A DNA stretch of 64,000 bases from Farysia itapuensis. Its lineage: Eukaryota > Basidiomycota > Ustilaginomycetes > Ustilaginales > Ustilaginaceae. The stretch lies in contig JALBYC010000037.1 in assembly GCA_023212645.1 (NCBI GenBank), forward strand, positions 1 to 64,000. The letters are read 5' to 3'. Shown here piece after piece: positions 1-9,512 of the stretch. Both the position numbers and the translations under genes were made by a program. Every line of letters begins with the position of its first letter. Position 1 is the first letter of the stretch. The notes beneath the pieces are model-generated. The model was not told the DNA's origin. It ran no database searches and saw nothing but the letters and a program-made list of their open reading frames with translations.

Positions 1-24
1 CCCCCCGACCCACAGCCGCCCCGC

Positions 25-65
<41 letters not shown>

Positions 66-113
66 CCCCCCCCCCCCCCCCTCCCCCCCCCCACCCCCCC
101 CCCCCCCCCCTCC
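1..113. repeat. C homopolymer / low-complexity tract
   Basis: The first 113 bases of the + strand are nearly pure C, with isolated T, A and a few G only near the left edge. This is not a telomere repeat (no CCCTAA units). Its place at the very edge of the window suggests either a genuine poly-C tract or low-quality sequence at a contig end. Positions 114-261 then look like ordinary 3' flank of the splicing-factor gene that ends at 262. Confidence 0.8.
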
Positions 114-261
114 CGTGTGTTTTCTTACCCCCTCCCCTCACATTCCCGGCGGAAAGTTCCAGGTGCTTCTGCTTCAGCCTTCTTTGTATTGTACTTGTAC
201 ACGCTATTCTGGGAAATTTGACGTTAACAATGTACTAGGGCTCGATGGCTTTTTCGCTGTT

Positions 262-3200
262 TTACACTGCGCCCTGTGCGGTCGCCGTGTTGGTGAGGAG
301 GTGGTTGATGAGGGAAGGTATGGAGATGGGTTGCCAGTCTTTTTCGCGTGCGGTGCGGGGTGGAGCTTTGAAAAGGACGTCGTCATCGATGTACACCACT
401 TCCTCGCCCTCCGCTGCCGCCGTTGTTGTTGTTGTTGTTGTGGCGGAGGAGAAGCGGGGGGAGATGCGGTAGATTGGTGCGGCGGTAGATGCACTGCCGC
501 CGAGTTGGTGGACGTGTGGAGTTTTCAGCAAGAACAAGTCGTGTACGGCCAACAGGTCCTCGAGGACTGCGCGGAAGGTTATGGGATGGGAGTTCTGCGG
601 AGGCAGCAGCGATGGTGGTGGGGGTGGTGTTGTGGATAGTTTGGTGCGCGATGACGGGGGTGTGAAGCGGGGTGGGGGTATTGCGCTCCGCTGCGATTCA
701 GGTACGTCCAACACGGCGTTGATAAAATCGAGCGCGGTGAGGAAACCCGATTCGACAACTGGCTCGGGACCAGGGGGTTGGTCGGCGAGTGTGTGGGACC
801 ACCATTGCCGCCAGTGTCGGTACCAGTGAGCCACCTCGCCCAAGTTGACGGTGTGGTGGGAGGGCGGTGTAGTCAGCCAAGCATGCAAGGCGTTCAGCGC
901 GGCGGGGAAGAACTCCATCGCTAGAACACGCAGTAGTACGGACCGACGCACGATGCTCCGCCATTCCAGCGCCGTATCGAGCACCACCCCCGGCGCAGTG
1001 CGCTGCGCCGGATCAGGGCCAAAGACCAGCTTGACCCGCAGCACGGCCGAGAGTTTCGGCACAATCGTCGCCAGAACCAGCGCGTCCCAGTCTTTCACAC
1101 CCGCCGAAGTCTGCTGGTACAATTTGCGCCACTGCACCAGTCCAGACGAAGGACGTTCCGCGACGTCACACGCTTTGAGCTGGGACCGGAGCTTTCGCTT
1201 CGCCTCCTGCAAGACCTCGCCCAGCCTGGAGGTGCCCAGAACGGGCAACCAGGGGAAAAGTATGTGCTCCAAGCCGAATTTCGCCGTCTTCGCATCCCAT
1301 TCCCCCACGCCCGCTCGGAGCTTGGGCAGAATTAGCTGCTCGATGAGGTTATCGTGCACGAAGCGCGGTAGGACGTGCTTCCATGCTTCGACTAGGTCGA
1401 CGGCTGTCGAGGGGTGGTGTGGTTTCCACTCGTTGTTAATCGCGCTCCGGATGCGCGGCATCCATGTGTGCCACATGAGCGACTCGTATGCCGTCATTGT
1501 CCCCCGTCGCTGCTTGGAGCTCGTATCCTGCGTCAGCAACACCGTTTGCCAGCGCTCAAAGTACGACAGTGTATATCGCGGCTCTTTCAGCGGTGTCCAA
1601 ACTTGCCATAATTTCTGCAACAGAGGGGCGATGCCACCGACGACGGCCTCGTCCAGATGAAACTCTTCGATGCGATCGCCGAACTCAGCGCTGATCCGAG
1701 CGATGACTTTGTCCAGTTGGGCTAGCTGACCAGCGTCGCCGTGGAGGTCAAGCTCGGAGGCTAGCGCTTCTACCTGCTCGGTGAGCTCGAGCACGGCTTG
1801 AATGCGGCTGGTTTCGATCAGCTCGGCTGCTCGACGGCGTGACGCTTCTTCCGCTTCTCGACGAAGCCACTTGCGCCTTTCCAGAATCTGCGCGCCTTCC
1901 CGCGCCAGGGCGGTAAGCGTCTGCGCATTCCCCTCGCAGATCAGGCGCAAATTGTGCAGCAATTCCGGCAGGTGGTTGGTTTGAATACTCGGGATGCCTT
2001 TTTGCGCTAGGGCGGTGGCAAGGTCCGAGACCTCGCGCATTTCCTCGCCCGTAGCGTCGATGATTTTCCCGACGCTGGCGTGCGTGGTTGGCAGGCCTCC
2101 AATTTCTTCCAGGATCTGCTCGTAGGTACGGTGTTGGACTTTGGGTTTGCGCGGTTTCCTCTCCGCGTGGGTCCAGGCGGCGCGCTCTGGGTTTGCATTG
2201 CGCTGTGGTCGGGGTCGACGTTTGGGGTCAGAGCGTCGGTGGGCGGCGGCGGTGCGGTCTTCTTCTTCTTCTTCATCGCTCGAGACGGCTTCTCCGCGTC
2301 GGCGAGCTTCTTGTTTGGCCTGTTGCGTCTTTTCCCGCAGTCCGCCGTAAGCAATGCCGGCTCGTTCGGGGCGTAGTTGAACCTGGATTGGGTTGATGAT
2401 TCCGTGACCGTCTTTGCCGAGTCCACCGCCGGTCCAGCCCATCTTGGCCATGTAGGCAGAGGCGTTGAACTTGCCGCCTGGTTTCGTGCTGAGCTTGATC
2501 CCCGGTGTGACCTGCTCTTCCTGATTCGGCCGACGGAATGCATTGGACGGCTGCACCGCCGGCGTGGGTGTTGAGAAAGAGGACGGCACTCCAGCTGCTG
2601 ACATTTGCTGCCGCTCCTGCTGCTGAGCAGTATGAGCATGTTCGTCGTGTGTGGTGCTTGGTATTGGCGGAGCGGAGTGTTCTGTGGTAGTTGAGGAGGG
2701 GTTGTTGTTATTGCCGGCAGAGACGAACATGGGGAAGCCTGCTTTTGCAGCTCGTGCAGCGTTGGTGTTGCTTGCTCCAATCCCCCCTCGGGAACCCAGA
2801 CCTGGCTGAAGAGGCTCCTCTTCCACCTCAGCAGCACGCTGACGGTGCCCGATTCCACCTCGAGAGGAGACGAACGATGCAGGGCGGAACTCTGCCGTCT
2901 CCCTCTCCCTCTGCATCGCAGCCTCAGCCTCTGTGGGCGCCAGTGCATCGAATACAGACCGTGTTTCCGTCGCTTCTCGTTCAGTCACGGGCTGGCGGGC
3001 CAGCTTCTCAGCGCTGGAATAACCGCTGGAATCCGAATCGCTGTCTGGCGCGAGTGTGTCCTGCGTTTGCGTAAGAGTGTGTGCACCGCTGGAGGGGACA
3101 AATCGTTGTCCTGCTAGGTAGTCGACCCGTCTTGCTCGCTGATCTTTTGCTGTGCATCCTACGCCGCCGCTGTGGGACCCAATTTCGCCATCACTGTCGC

Positions 3201-3360
3201 CAAAGACGCCGTAGATGGCCTGTTCTTTCGTTCGACGCTTGCGTTTTCGCACAGGTCCGGCGTCGTCACTGCGATTGCTGTCCGTGTGATCGTCGTCGTC
3301 GGTGGACTGGCCTTGTTCGGTCATGTACTTGTTTCGCCGCGCCATGTTGCGGCTGACCAT
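262..3360 (-). CDS. G-patch spliceosome disassembly factor, TFIP11/Ntr1-like
   Basis: The product is about 1032 aa. Family knowledge: TFIP11 (Ntr1/Spp382 in yeast) recruits and activates the DEAH helicase Prp43 for intron-lariat release in the nucleus. Seen here: an acidic N-terminus followed by a basic stretch (RKRKRRTKEQAIYGVFGDSD) typical of the TIP_N region, a clear G-patch at about residues 299-345 (YMAKMGWTGGGLGKDGHG), then a long helical GCFC-type region with many Trp residues (for example LPRFVHDNLIEQLILPKL). The frame is open up to 3729, but that extension overlaps the divergent gene starting at 3505 and looks non-coding; ATG codons at 3360 and 3345 fit better, and 3360 leaves a 144-bp shared promoter. 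The Asn/Thr/Ala-rich C-terminal stretch (GTTGTT repeats near 421) is low complexity. The exact start is uncertain. Confidence 0.88.
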   Translation of the reverse strand: MVSRNMARRNKYMTEQGQSTDDDDHTDSNRSDDAGPVRKRKRRTKEQAIYGVFGDSDGEIGSHSGGVGCTAKDQRARRVDYLAGQRFVPSSGAHTLTQTQDTLAPDSDSDSSGYSSAEKLARQPVTEREATETRSVFDALAPTEAEAAMQRERETAEFRPASFVSSRGGIGHRQRAAEVEEEPLQPGLGSRGGIGASNTNAARAAKAGFPMFVSAGNNNNPSSTTTEHSAPPIPSTTHDEHAHTAQQQERQQMSAAGVPSSFSTPTPAVQPSNAFRRPNQEEQVTPGIKLSTKPGGKFNASAYMAKMGWTGGGLGKDGHGIINPIQVQLRPERAGIAYGGLREKTQQAKQEARRRGEAVSSDEEEEEDRTAAAHRRSDPKRRPRPQRNANPERAAWTHAERKPRKPKVQHRTYEQILEEIGGLPTTHASVGKIIDATGEEMREVSDLATALAQKGIPSIQTNHLPELLHNLRLICEGNAQTLTALAREGAQILERRKWLRREAEEASRRRAAELIETSRIQAVLELTEQVEALASELDLHGDAGQLAQLDKVIARISAEFGDRIEEFHLDEAVVGGIAPLLQKLWQVWTPLKEPRYTLSYFERWQTVLLTQDTSSKQRRGTMTAYESLMWHTWMPRIRSAINNEWKPHHPSTAVDLVEAWKHVLPRFVHDNLIEQLILPKLRAGVGEWDAKTAKFGLEHILFPWLPVLGTSRLGEVLQEAKRKLRSQLKACDVAERPSSGLVQWRKLYQQTSAGVKDWDALVLATIVPKLSAVLRVKLVFGPDPAQRTAPGVVLDTALEWRSIVRRSVLLRVLAMEFFPAALNALHAWLTTPPSHHTVNLGEVAHWYRHWRQWWSHTLADQPPGPEPVVESGFLTALDFINAVLDVPESQRSAIPPPRFTPPSSRTKLSTTPPPPPSLLPPQNSHPITFRAVLEDLLAVHDLFLLKTPHVHQLGGSASTAAPIYRISPRFSSATTTTTTTAAAEGEEVVYIDDDVLFKAPPRTAREKDWQPISIPSLINHLLTNTATAQGAV

Positions 3361-3504
3361 CCGTCCTTTGACATGGGAATGTGGACGGGGAGAAGCAAGG
3401 AGTGGTGGTGGTGGGAGGAAGAACACACGCGTGGGACCATATAAACTGAGCCACAAGGAGACCCAGACCCTCTTTTTCGACCAACACTTTGTTCTCATGT
3501 GGTA

Positions 3505-5901
3505 ATGTTGCCCATTGTGGCACGGCTTGTGCTGCTGCTGCTGGCAGTGGTACTGCTGTCGCAAGTCAGCAGCATCGATGCGTTCCTGTTCGGGTCGGAT
3601 ACACTGGGCCCAGTTCGAGCTGCTATTCGAGCGACAGAACGAGATCGAGAGCAAGTTCAGGGCTGGTACCATCGCAATGCCACCCAACAGGGCAACTGGA
3701 CTTTCACCCCCGACCCAGCCGACTTGCATCCCGTCTTACCTGCCTACACGGCGGCAAGGAACCTGGTGGACGCCGACGGAGCTTACTACCACAACATCAC
3801 CGGCTTCTACAAGGGGCAATGGTCCGGGTGGGACATTAGTACTGCAGCCAACCGGTCGGAAGCTATTGCCACTCGGCTCAATTCTACATCGTCAACCGCT
3901 ATCACGACCGCTCTGGATTATCTCGCCGGTATCAATGGCTCTGTGCTGGCCAAAGATCGAGGATCGTTTGACTGGCTCGCCAAAGGTACGACGAGCAAAC
4001 TCAATTTTCAGCTGAGAGAGGAGTATGTGTTGCCGGGTAACGTCTCGCTTGTCAAAGGCAACCTGGGCGTTGAAGCTGCGGCTGGTGGCACAGGCTCGCC
4101 GGGTACGCTGGACTTTACGCTCGAGGGGCTGCACTTTATCCCCACTGGCGCACTGTATCTGCTCGGCGTGGGCGACGATTCGGACAAGAGCAACGATATT
4201 CGCAATGTCCTCTCCATGGTGCCCCTCGACCACGACAGGAGCACCAACATGACAGTCGCTGCCATTGACGAGGCTTTTGCGACTCGCCTCACAATGTTAC
4301 GAGACATAGTCGCCAGCGGGTTTTACGACGCGGGCGATGAGTCGATGGCAGAAGCTGCCAAACCAACACACAACTGCACGCTCCATCTGTACGGTCAATT
4401 GCACTCTGCTGGACAGCAAGAAAGTCTGCGCGACTCGATCACGCTGCTCGAACACGAGATCGAGCATCCGACGGGCATACCAACCATTCCTGCGCCGCCA
4501 TTGAGTCTGAAGCTGACAGCCTACTCGCCCGACTGCTATTTGCTCCTCTCGGCGCCCGACATCCAAGGTCTGCTGGAGAACAAGCTGTGGAAGAAGGCAG
4601 TCACCTACGCCGTCGTCTACTTTCTCATCCTCCTCCTGCAGACTCGACTGCTCGTGCAGCAGATGGAAGTCACTCGAACACCGAGTGGGCTCAACAAGGT
4701 CAGTTACAGGACCTTTGTTGCCCAGTCCATTCTCGACGCCTATGGGTGTCTGGCGCATTTGAGCATCGCGGTGGCGCTGGAGAACGAGACGACAATGCCA
4801 CTCATAGCATGCGCGTTTATGAGCGCCATCTGTTTCCTTGCCTTCGGCTATCGATACACGCTCACCATCTTTCGAAACCAGATGGAGTCGTCAACCACTC
4901 CCACGCCCGCACCCGCAGCTACCCCCCAACCACCACCCACGGCGACACCTGAGAATACAGCCGTACAACCGCCAAATCCTGACACCACAACCACTGAAGA
5001 GACTACCACAGAGACGGTCGAAGCAAGACGTCGAGGCAGGACCATGTTTGCATTCGGAGCTTTCCTCTTCATGTCGGCTTTTTTCCCCCTTGTCACTTCG
5101 GCTATCATGGTCCCGGTGCTGTACTCATTCTGGCTTCCTCAGATTCACCGCAATATACAGCGGGGTACTCGTCGAGCGATTCAGAAGCGGTCAGTCGTTG
5201 GTACAACGCTGTGTCGACTGTTCGTCCCGTTGTACGTATTTGCGTGTCCGAACAACGTGCTGTTCTTTGACCCGAATCCGTGGATCTATGCGCTGGCGGT
5301 CTACGTCGTGCTCCAAGCCGCGGTGCTGCTAGGGCAGGATTGGTTTGGTCCGCATTTCTTTTTGCCGACCTCGTGGATTCCGGTGAGTGCAATGACGGCG
5401 TGGGACTGGCATCCGTCCATCCAGCCTGCAGAGAACGCCGATCCGGAAGCGGAAGCCATGGCGTCGCTCGGCAATTGCGCGATCTGTCTCAACGCTATCG
5501 AGCCCAAAGAACGCGGAGCAACGAGGCGACGACGCAAAGGCGAGACACGTACGGCCCGAGACGGGTACGAGTCGCTTGCAAGCGAAGACGGTGGCGATAC
5601 GAAACCACACATGTACCCACCGGAGAAGGGCAAGAAGGACGCAACCGTAGTACTGCCCACCGTTGTGCCGGAAGTGCGACGTGCAAAGAGTGGTCCAAGC
5701 TGGCGCACGTGGCTGGCCAAAGCCGTCCGACACGGCCTACGCTGGCAGAAGGAACTAGGTGCTGCCAACACGTTTCGCCGCAAACGCTCCGAGATCATGG
5801 TCGCACCCTGTCACCACGTTTTCCACACTCAATGCCTGGAACGCTGGCTCACCATCAAGACCGAGTGTCCAAGCTGTAGAAGTCCACTACCACCTGTATA
5901 A
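3505..5901 (+). CDS. Transmembrane RING E3 ubiquitin ligase, Dsc1/Tul1-like
   Basis: The product is 798 aa. Family knowledge: Tul1/Dsc1 is the RING ligase of the Golgi/endosomal Dsc complex, which ubiquitinates membrane proteins and, in several fungi, drives SREBP processing. Seen here: an N-terminal hydrophobic signal segment (residues 4-27), a luminal domain of about 330 residues with many N-glycosylation sequons (NAT, NWT, NIT, NRS, NGS, NMT), about six membrane segments between residues 362 and 615, and a C-terminal RING-H2. The RING begins CAICLNAI near residue 657 and ends PCHHVFHTQCLERWL...CPSCRSPLPPV at the C-terminus, as in Tul1. About 105 residues separate the second and third metal ligands, an unusually long insertion rich in Arg and Lys. 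The start is the ATG at 3505; two upstream in-frame codons begin with GTG. Confidence 0.9.
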   Translation: MLPIVARLVLLLLAVVLLSQVSSIDAFLFGSDTLGPVRAAIRATERDREQVQGWYHRNATQQGNWTFTPDPADLHPVLPAYTAARNLVDADGAYYHNITGFYKGQWSGWDISTAANRSEAIATRLNSTSSTAITTALDYLAGINGSVLAKDRGSFDWLAKGTTSKLNFQLREEYVLPGNVSLVKGNLGVEAAAGGTGSPGTLDFTLEGLHFIPTGALYLLGVGDDSDKSNDIRNVLSMVPLDHDRSTNMTVAAIDEAFATRLTMLRDIVASGFYDAGDESMAEAAKPTHNCTLHLYGQLHSAGQQESLRDSITLLEHEIEHPTGIPTIPAPPLSLKLTAYSPDCYLLLSAPDIQGLLENKLWKKAVTYAVVYFLILLLQTRLLVQQMEVTRTPSGLNKVSYRTFVAQSILDAYGCLAHLSIAVALENETTMPLIACAFMSAICFLAFGYRYTLTIFRNQMESSTTPTPAPAATPQPPPTATPENTAVQPPNPDTTTTEETTTETVEARRRGRTMFAFGAFLFMSAFFPLVTSAIMVPVLYSFWLPQIHRNIQRGTRRAIQKRSVVGTTLCRLFVPLYVFACPNNVLFFDPNPWIYALAVYVVLQAAVLLGQDWFGPHFFLPTSWIPVSAMTAWDWHPSIQPAENADPEAEAMASLGNCAICLNAIEPKERGATRRRRKGETRTARDGYESLASEDGGDTKPHMYPPEKGKKDATVVLPTVVPEVRRAKSGPSWRTWLAKAVRHGLRWQKELGAANTFRRKRSEIMVAPCHHVFHTQCLERWLTIKTECPSCRSPLPPV

Positions 5902-5957
5902 AAGTACATTGTCTAGAGCGAAAGGGTATCATACGACGGTGCGCGTGCCCAGGTGCT

Positions 5958-6356
5958 TTATGGAAGCTGAAAGGCGACACTTTTCCGGGGCTGTTGGGGG
6001 ATCTTGGGTTGGTCGGAAGAGCGTTGCTTTCTCGCCTCTTTGCGTGCTTTTGATTTCTCGCGTTTCTGCGACTTGAGTGCGGCTTTGATGTCGGCTTTGG
6101 ACTGGATGCGTGCGTCTGTGTTGCGAGCTGTGGCTTTGTGCTTTTTGCTCTGGCTGTCTTGCTGTTTCTTGAGTTGACGTGCTTGGACCTTGAGTTTGTT
6201 GTGCTCTACTTTCTTCTCGAGTGTTTCCGACTTGGCACCGGTGATGGCATTGGACAGTTGCAAGAGGTGAGATACGCCATTAGACTCTGGAAAGACTTTC
6301 TTCTGCTTCCCTGGGCCGGGGGCAGGCGCCTTACGAGGTGCCTTTGCTGCCGACAT
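5958..6356 (-). CDS. Small basic coiled-coil protein, unknown
   Basis: The frame encodes 132 aa from ATG 6356 and is very rich in Lys, Arg, Gln and Ala. The N-terminus is Pro/Lys-rich (KAPRKAPAPGPGKQKKVF), followed by a short segment with hydrophobic spacing (VSHLLQLSNAITGAKSETLEKK) and then a long charged helix ending in KREKSKARKEARKQ. This composition resembles small nucleolar or ribosome-biogenesis proteins, but I do not recognise a family. It is convergent with the Dsc1/Tul1-like gene, 56 bp apart. The upstream extension of the frame begins at a TTG and was dropped. The consistent bias over the whole length and a plausible start favour a real gene. Confidence 0.6.
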   Translation of the reverse strand: MSAAKAPRKAPAPGPGKQKKVFPESNGVSHLLQLSNAITGAKSETLEKKVEHNKLKVQARQLKKQQDSQSKKHKATARNTDARIQSKADIKAALKSQKREKSKARKEARKQRSSDQPKIPQQPRKSVAFQLP

Positions 6357-6831
6357 GGTGGGGGTGCAATCCACGCAAACCTGACAGGGGGAACAGTCAA
6401 AATTCCAGCGGAAACCTCGGCACTCGGATCTCGGCCTCTCGGAGATTGCACGAGTTTCGGTCTAACACGAGCCATGCTGCGAGCTGCGAGCATGAGACTG
6501 TTCTGTCCTCGTGTGCGATAGTATTGACCTCGCTATCTAGAGCCTATCGACGTCGAAGGAGGAAGAGCACGCAGAACGAGCGCTCGGTAATAGAGAGAGA
6601 CACGTGCATGTGTGGTACACACAACAAGGCGGTGCGGATTACATTTTGAAATTGATGCGACTTGGATTGGCAGTTGGCAGCGCGGAGAGAGACTGTCGTC
6701 ATCCATCAAACTCACTCACACTGCGACGTCTTGCACCTTTTAGCGATAACCTTGTCCCTCGACAGATCATGGACCACTAGAGTCTGACGGTCCTGCAAGC
6801 TGCTACATACTCCCCCCCTCCCAACAGCATC
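6357..6831. other. Divergent intergenic region
   Basis: This 475-bp gap separates the starts of two divergent genes (small basic protein, -; FHA-RING ligase, +) and presumably holds both promoters. Pyrimidine-rich sequence (CCCCCCCTCCC) lies just before the + start. I see no further gene or RNA. Confidence 0.5.
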
Positions 6832-9234
6832 ATGTCTAGCACAAATCCTACTCCGGGCAGTAGCAATCCTGCCGGAGGTGGCAGCGCATTTGGTCGCATG
6901 TTTCGTCGTTATAGCCAGACCAACAGCAAGACTGAACCCCAGCGACCCGCACGCGAGCGCGACTCAAACCGTGATCGAGACGGATTCAGCACCATGACCC
7001 GCAACACAAGCTCTCCCTCCCTCGCCAGAGAACCGTCCAATCTCGCACCGATTCGATCGCCGTCTGCCAACGGCTCGCAGCAATTCCCACGCTCATCCTC
7101 TGCTGCTTCCAATCTGGCCGACCGCTCTTCGGCAGAACTGGCAGCTCAGTCTGTCTTGCCCGATGTTCCCGAGTCTCTGCCTCCAGCACAACCCGTCCCT
7201 CTGCCAGTTCCAGAGACCTCTGCCGATTCAACCTCGGCCGATCCAGTGGCAGCTTCTCGTCCTAGAAGTGATGTACATCGCATCCGACTCGTGCCGCATC
7301 TCGAAGCAACTCGTTCGCTCCACTTTGAGCCAATCGAGCGAGACATGAAGGAGGGTGCTAGCGCGGTCAAAGTAGGTCGCTTTACCGATCGACAACCATC
7401 GCAGCCAGACCCCAACTCCACTCTGTCGGGAGCATCGCTCTCTGCTGATGCTACCATCACCGGCGTCATCGATGTTCAGCCAAGTCGGGGCCAACCAGGT
7501 GCGCGTGGAGGTGCGATACCCTTGAGTGGGAGTAACGGTGGTGGTGGTCGCATCGACTCTTCCAGGATCGCCTTCAAGAGCAAAGTCGTCAGTCGAGGCC
7601 ATTCCGAGCTATGGTGCGAATCGGGAGGCAAGTTCTTCATTCGCGACACCAAATCCTCCTCCGGCACTTTTCTCAACCACATTCGTCTCTCGGCACCCAA
7701 CACCGAGTCCAGACCATTCGCCATCAAGGACGGCGACGTTATTCAACTCGGCGTAGACTATCAGGGAGGCACCGAGGAAATTTACCGATGCGTCAAGATG
7801 CGTGTCGAACTCAACCGTGGTTGGCAGCGAGAGGCTAACCAGTTCAACGTGAATGCGCTCCGCCAGCTGCGTGCTTTGCAAGGCAGTCCTCTGACACCCG
7901 ACGAGAATGGCAAATCAAGTAGCCTACTCCCCACCAATCGGCAGGGAGTCAGCGTGACGGACTGCTGCATCTGTCTCTTCTCCGTCACCGTGTGTCAAGC
8001 CCTCTTTATCGCCCCCTGCTCCCACGTGTTTCACTACAAGTGCATTCGACCCCTCCTCAACCTCCATCATCCTGGCTTCTCGTGCCCGCTCTGTCGGACG
8101 TTTGCCGATCTGGACGCCGATGTGGAAGAAGACGAAGCGTGGCAGGCGGCTCTGCTGCAAGAAGCTGCCACGGCAGAGGCTCTTGCTGCTCAAGGTCAGG
8201 CTCCCTTGGAGGTCGGCACGCCGGCTGTCGAGCTGGACGCGCCCATGATTGCCGCCTTCTCACCCACTTCTCCTGACGCTTTTGCCTCCTCCAACATCGG
8301 CGTCGACACAAGCAGTAACAGATTCGCGTCAGCGGCTACTCCACGCAGCGTGGGAGGGCTGGCTACGTCTCCCGTGCTGGCCGACTTGCACGCTTCTGCC
8401 CCGACGTTTGCCGCCGTTGGGCGCGGCACTGCTGCCTCTAGCCAGCGCAAAAACGACTGGGCTGGCAGCAGCAGCAGCAGCGGCGGCAGGTCGGCCACGG
8501 CCGTAGGCATCGTCCCCGTACGTATTCCCGAAAACGAAGTCGTCTCGGCACACGACACTGCCGACAATCTCACGCGTCTCGACACGCGAATTGGCACATT
8601 GACAATCGCTGATGATAATGCAGTCACTGCTCGGCGTGGGTCTGCGCCTATTCCAATCAGCGGCACACGTGACCCACGAGGAACGAGCGAGGCAGCTGAT
8701 CAGACTGAAAATGACTGGCCAACCGGCGCTCCCCTCGATGGCTTCTCCCCCACCAACGACGATATCGGTACTCCCTTGAACAGCACTTTTCTCAGCACGC
8801 TCGCCGAGCCTCCCCGCGTAGGTGCTCATCACGCACCACGTGAGTTTCCCCAAGGAAGAACGCAGTCAGTCCCGTCCGAAGTTACGCCAAGTCGAGGTAC
8901 AGCAGCACGCAGCCGTGCGTTGATGCACTCTACAGACGCCGTCGTCGACGACGTAGATACCGCAGAAGACGAGCATACCAGCTCCCCACGCTCAGACGAC
9001 GCCAGCACCGACAATAATAATAACAACAACAATGCCGCTCAAACAACAGCTACAGCCGGTACCAAGGGCAAGGCCAAATCTCCACCCCACCACCACCACA
9101 ACTCCACCGACAATACCACCACAGCAGCCACCACAAAACACACTCCCCCCCTCGTCGAAGCATCACCCCTCAACACACGCACCCCCGCTGCTGCTGCTGC
9201 TGCTGCTGCCGCTGCTGCTTTTTTTGAATCCTAG
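6832..9234 (+). CDS. FHA-RING E3 ubiquitin ligase, Dma1/CHFR-like
   Basis: The product is 800 aa. Family knowledge: fungal Dma1/Dma2 and animal CHFR/RNF8 pair a phosphothreonine-binding FHA domain with a RING and act in spindle and cytokinesis checkpoints. Seen here: a Ser-rich N-terminus (1-145); an FHA domain at about 145-335 with the core VGRF, SRGHSELW, KSSSGTFLN and GDVIQLGV; and a RING-H2 at about 377-425 (CCICLFSVTVCQALFIAPCSH, then FHYKC and CPLC). The remaining 370 residues are disordered, with runs of Ser, Asn and His and an 11-residue Ala run near the end encoded by GCT/GCC repeats at 9187-9218. Yeast Dma proteins are shorter; the long tail is the main difference. The start is the ATG at 6832. 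Confidence 0.88.
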   Translation: MSSTNPTPGSSNPAGGGSAFGRMFRRYSQTNSKTEPQRPARERDSNRDRDGFSTMTRNTSSPSLAREPSNLAPIRSPSANGSQQFPRSSSAASNLADRSSAELAAQSVLPDVPESLPPAQPVPLPVPETSADSTSADPVAASRPRSDVHRIRLVPHLEATRSLHFEPIERDMKEGASAVKVGRFTDRQPSQPDPNSTLSGASLSADATITGVIDVQPSRGQPGARGGAIPLSGSNGGGGRIDSSRIAFKSKVVSRGHSELWCESGGKFFIRDTKSSSGTFLNHIRLSAPNTESRPFAIKDGDVIQLGVDYQGGTEEIYRCVKMRVELNRGWQREANQFNVNALRQLRALQGSPLTPDENGKSSSLLPTNRQGVSVTDCCICLFSVTVCQALFIAPCSHVFHYKCIRPLLNLHHPGFSCPLCRTFADLDADVEEDEAWQAALLQEAATAEALAAQGQAPLEVGTPAVELDAPMIAAFSPTSPDAFASSNIGVDTSSNRFASAATPRSVGGLATSPVLADLHASAPTFAAVGRGTAASSQRKNDWAGSSSSSGGRSATAVGIVPVRIPENEVVSAHDTADNLTRLDTRIGTLTIADDNAVTARRGSAPIPISGTRDPRGTSEAADQTENDWPTGAPLDGFSPTNDDIGTPLNSTFLSTLAEPPRVGAHHAPREFPQGRTQSVPSEVTPSRGTAARSRALMHSTDAVVDDVDTAEDEHTSSPRSDDASTDNNNNNNNAAQTTATAGTKGKAKSPPHHHHNSTDNTTTAATTKHTPPLVEASPLNTRTPAAAAAAAAAAAFFES

Positions 9235-9512
9235 CCTCGTCCCCCCTCACGCCCCTCCCACGATATTGTTACCCCGCGCGCGCTACACTATGTCCTCGTT
9301 TCCGTTGTCAATGGCAGTCTTTGTTGTCTCTCAGGACCTTTACAAACACACAAGGTCTGGCATATCAAGGCGGGTTGAATCAAAGGCGAGGAGGTTCGAC
9401 ATCGCAAATCCATTCATAGTAGAAAAAATGGGGAAGGGGGAATAATACGCACGCTAAAAAAACAACAACAGGGGAACTGTGAGGAAGAGGTGTGGGTTGG
9501 TGGGATTAGCTT

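Noticed and set aside
115..639. Open frame opposite the splicing-factor 3' end
   Set aside because: Cys/Gly-rich translation with valine/cysteine runs is a shadow of the coding strand repeat sequence.
3361..3729. N-terminal extension of the splicing-factor frame
   Set aside because: It overlaps the divergent Dsc1/Tul1-like gene and is Cys/Ser/Gln-rich without domain; ATG 3360 is a better start.
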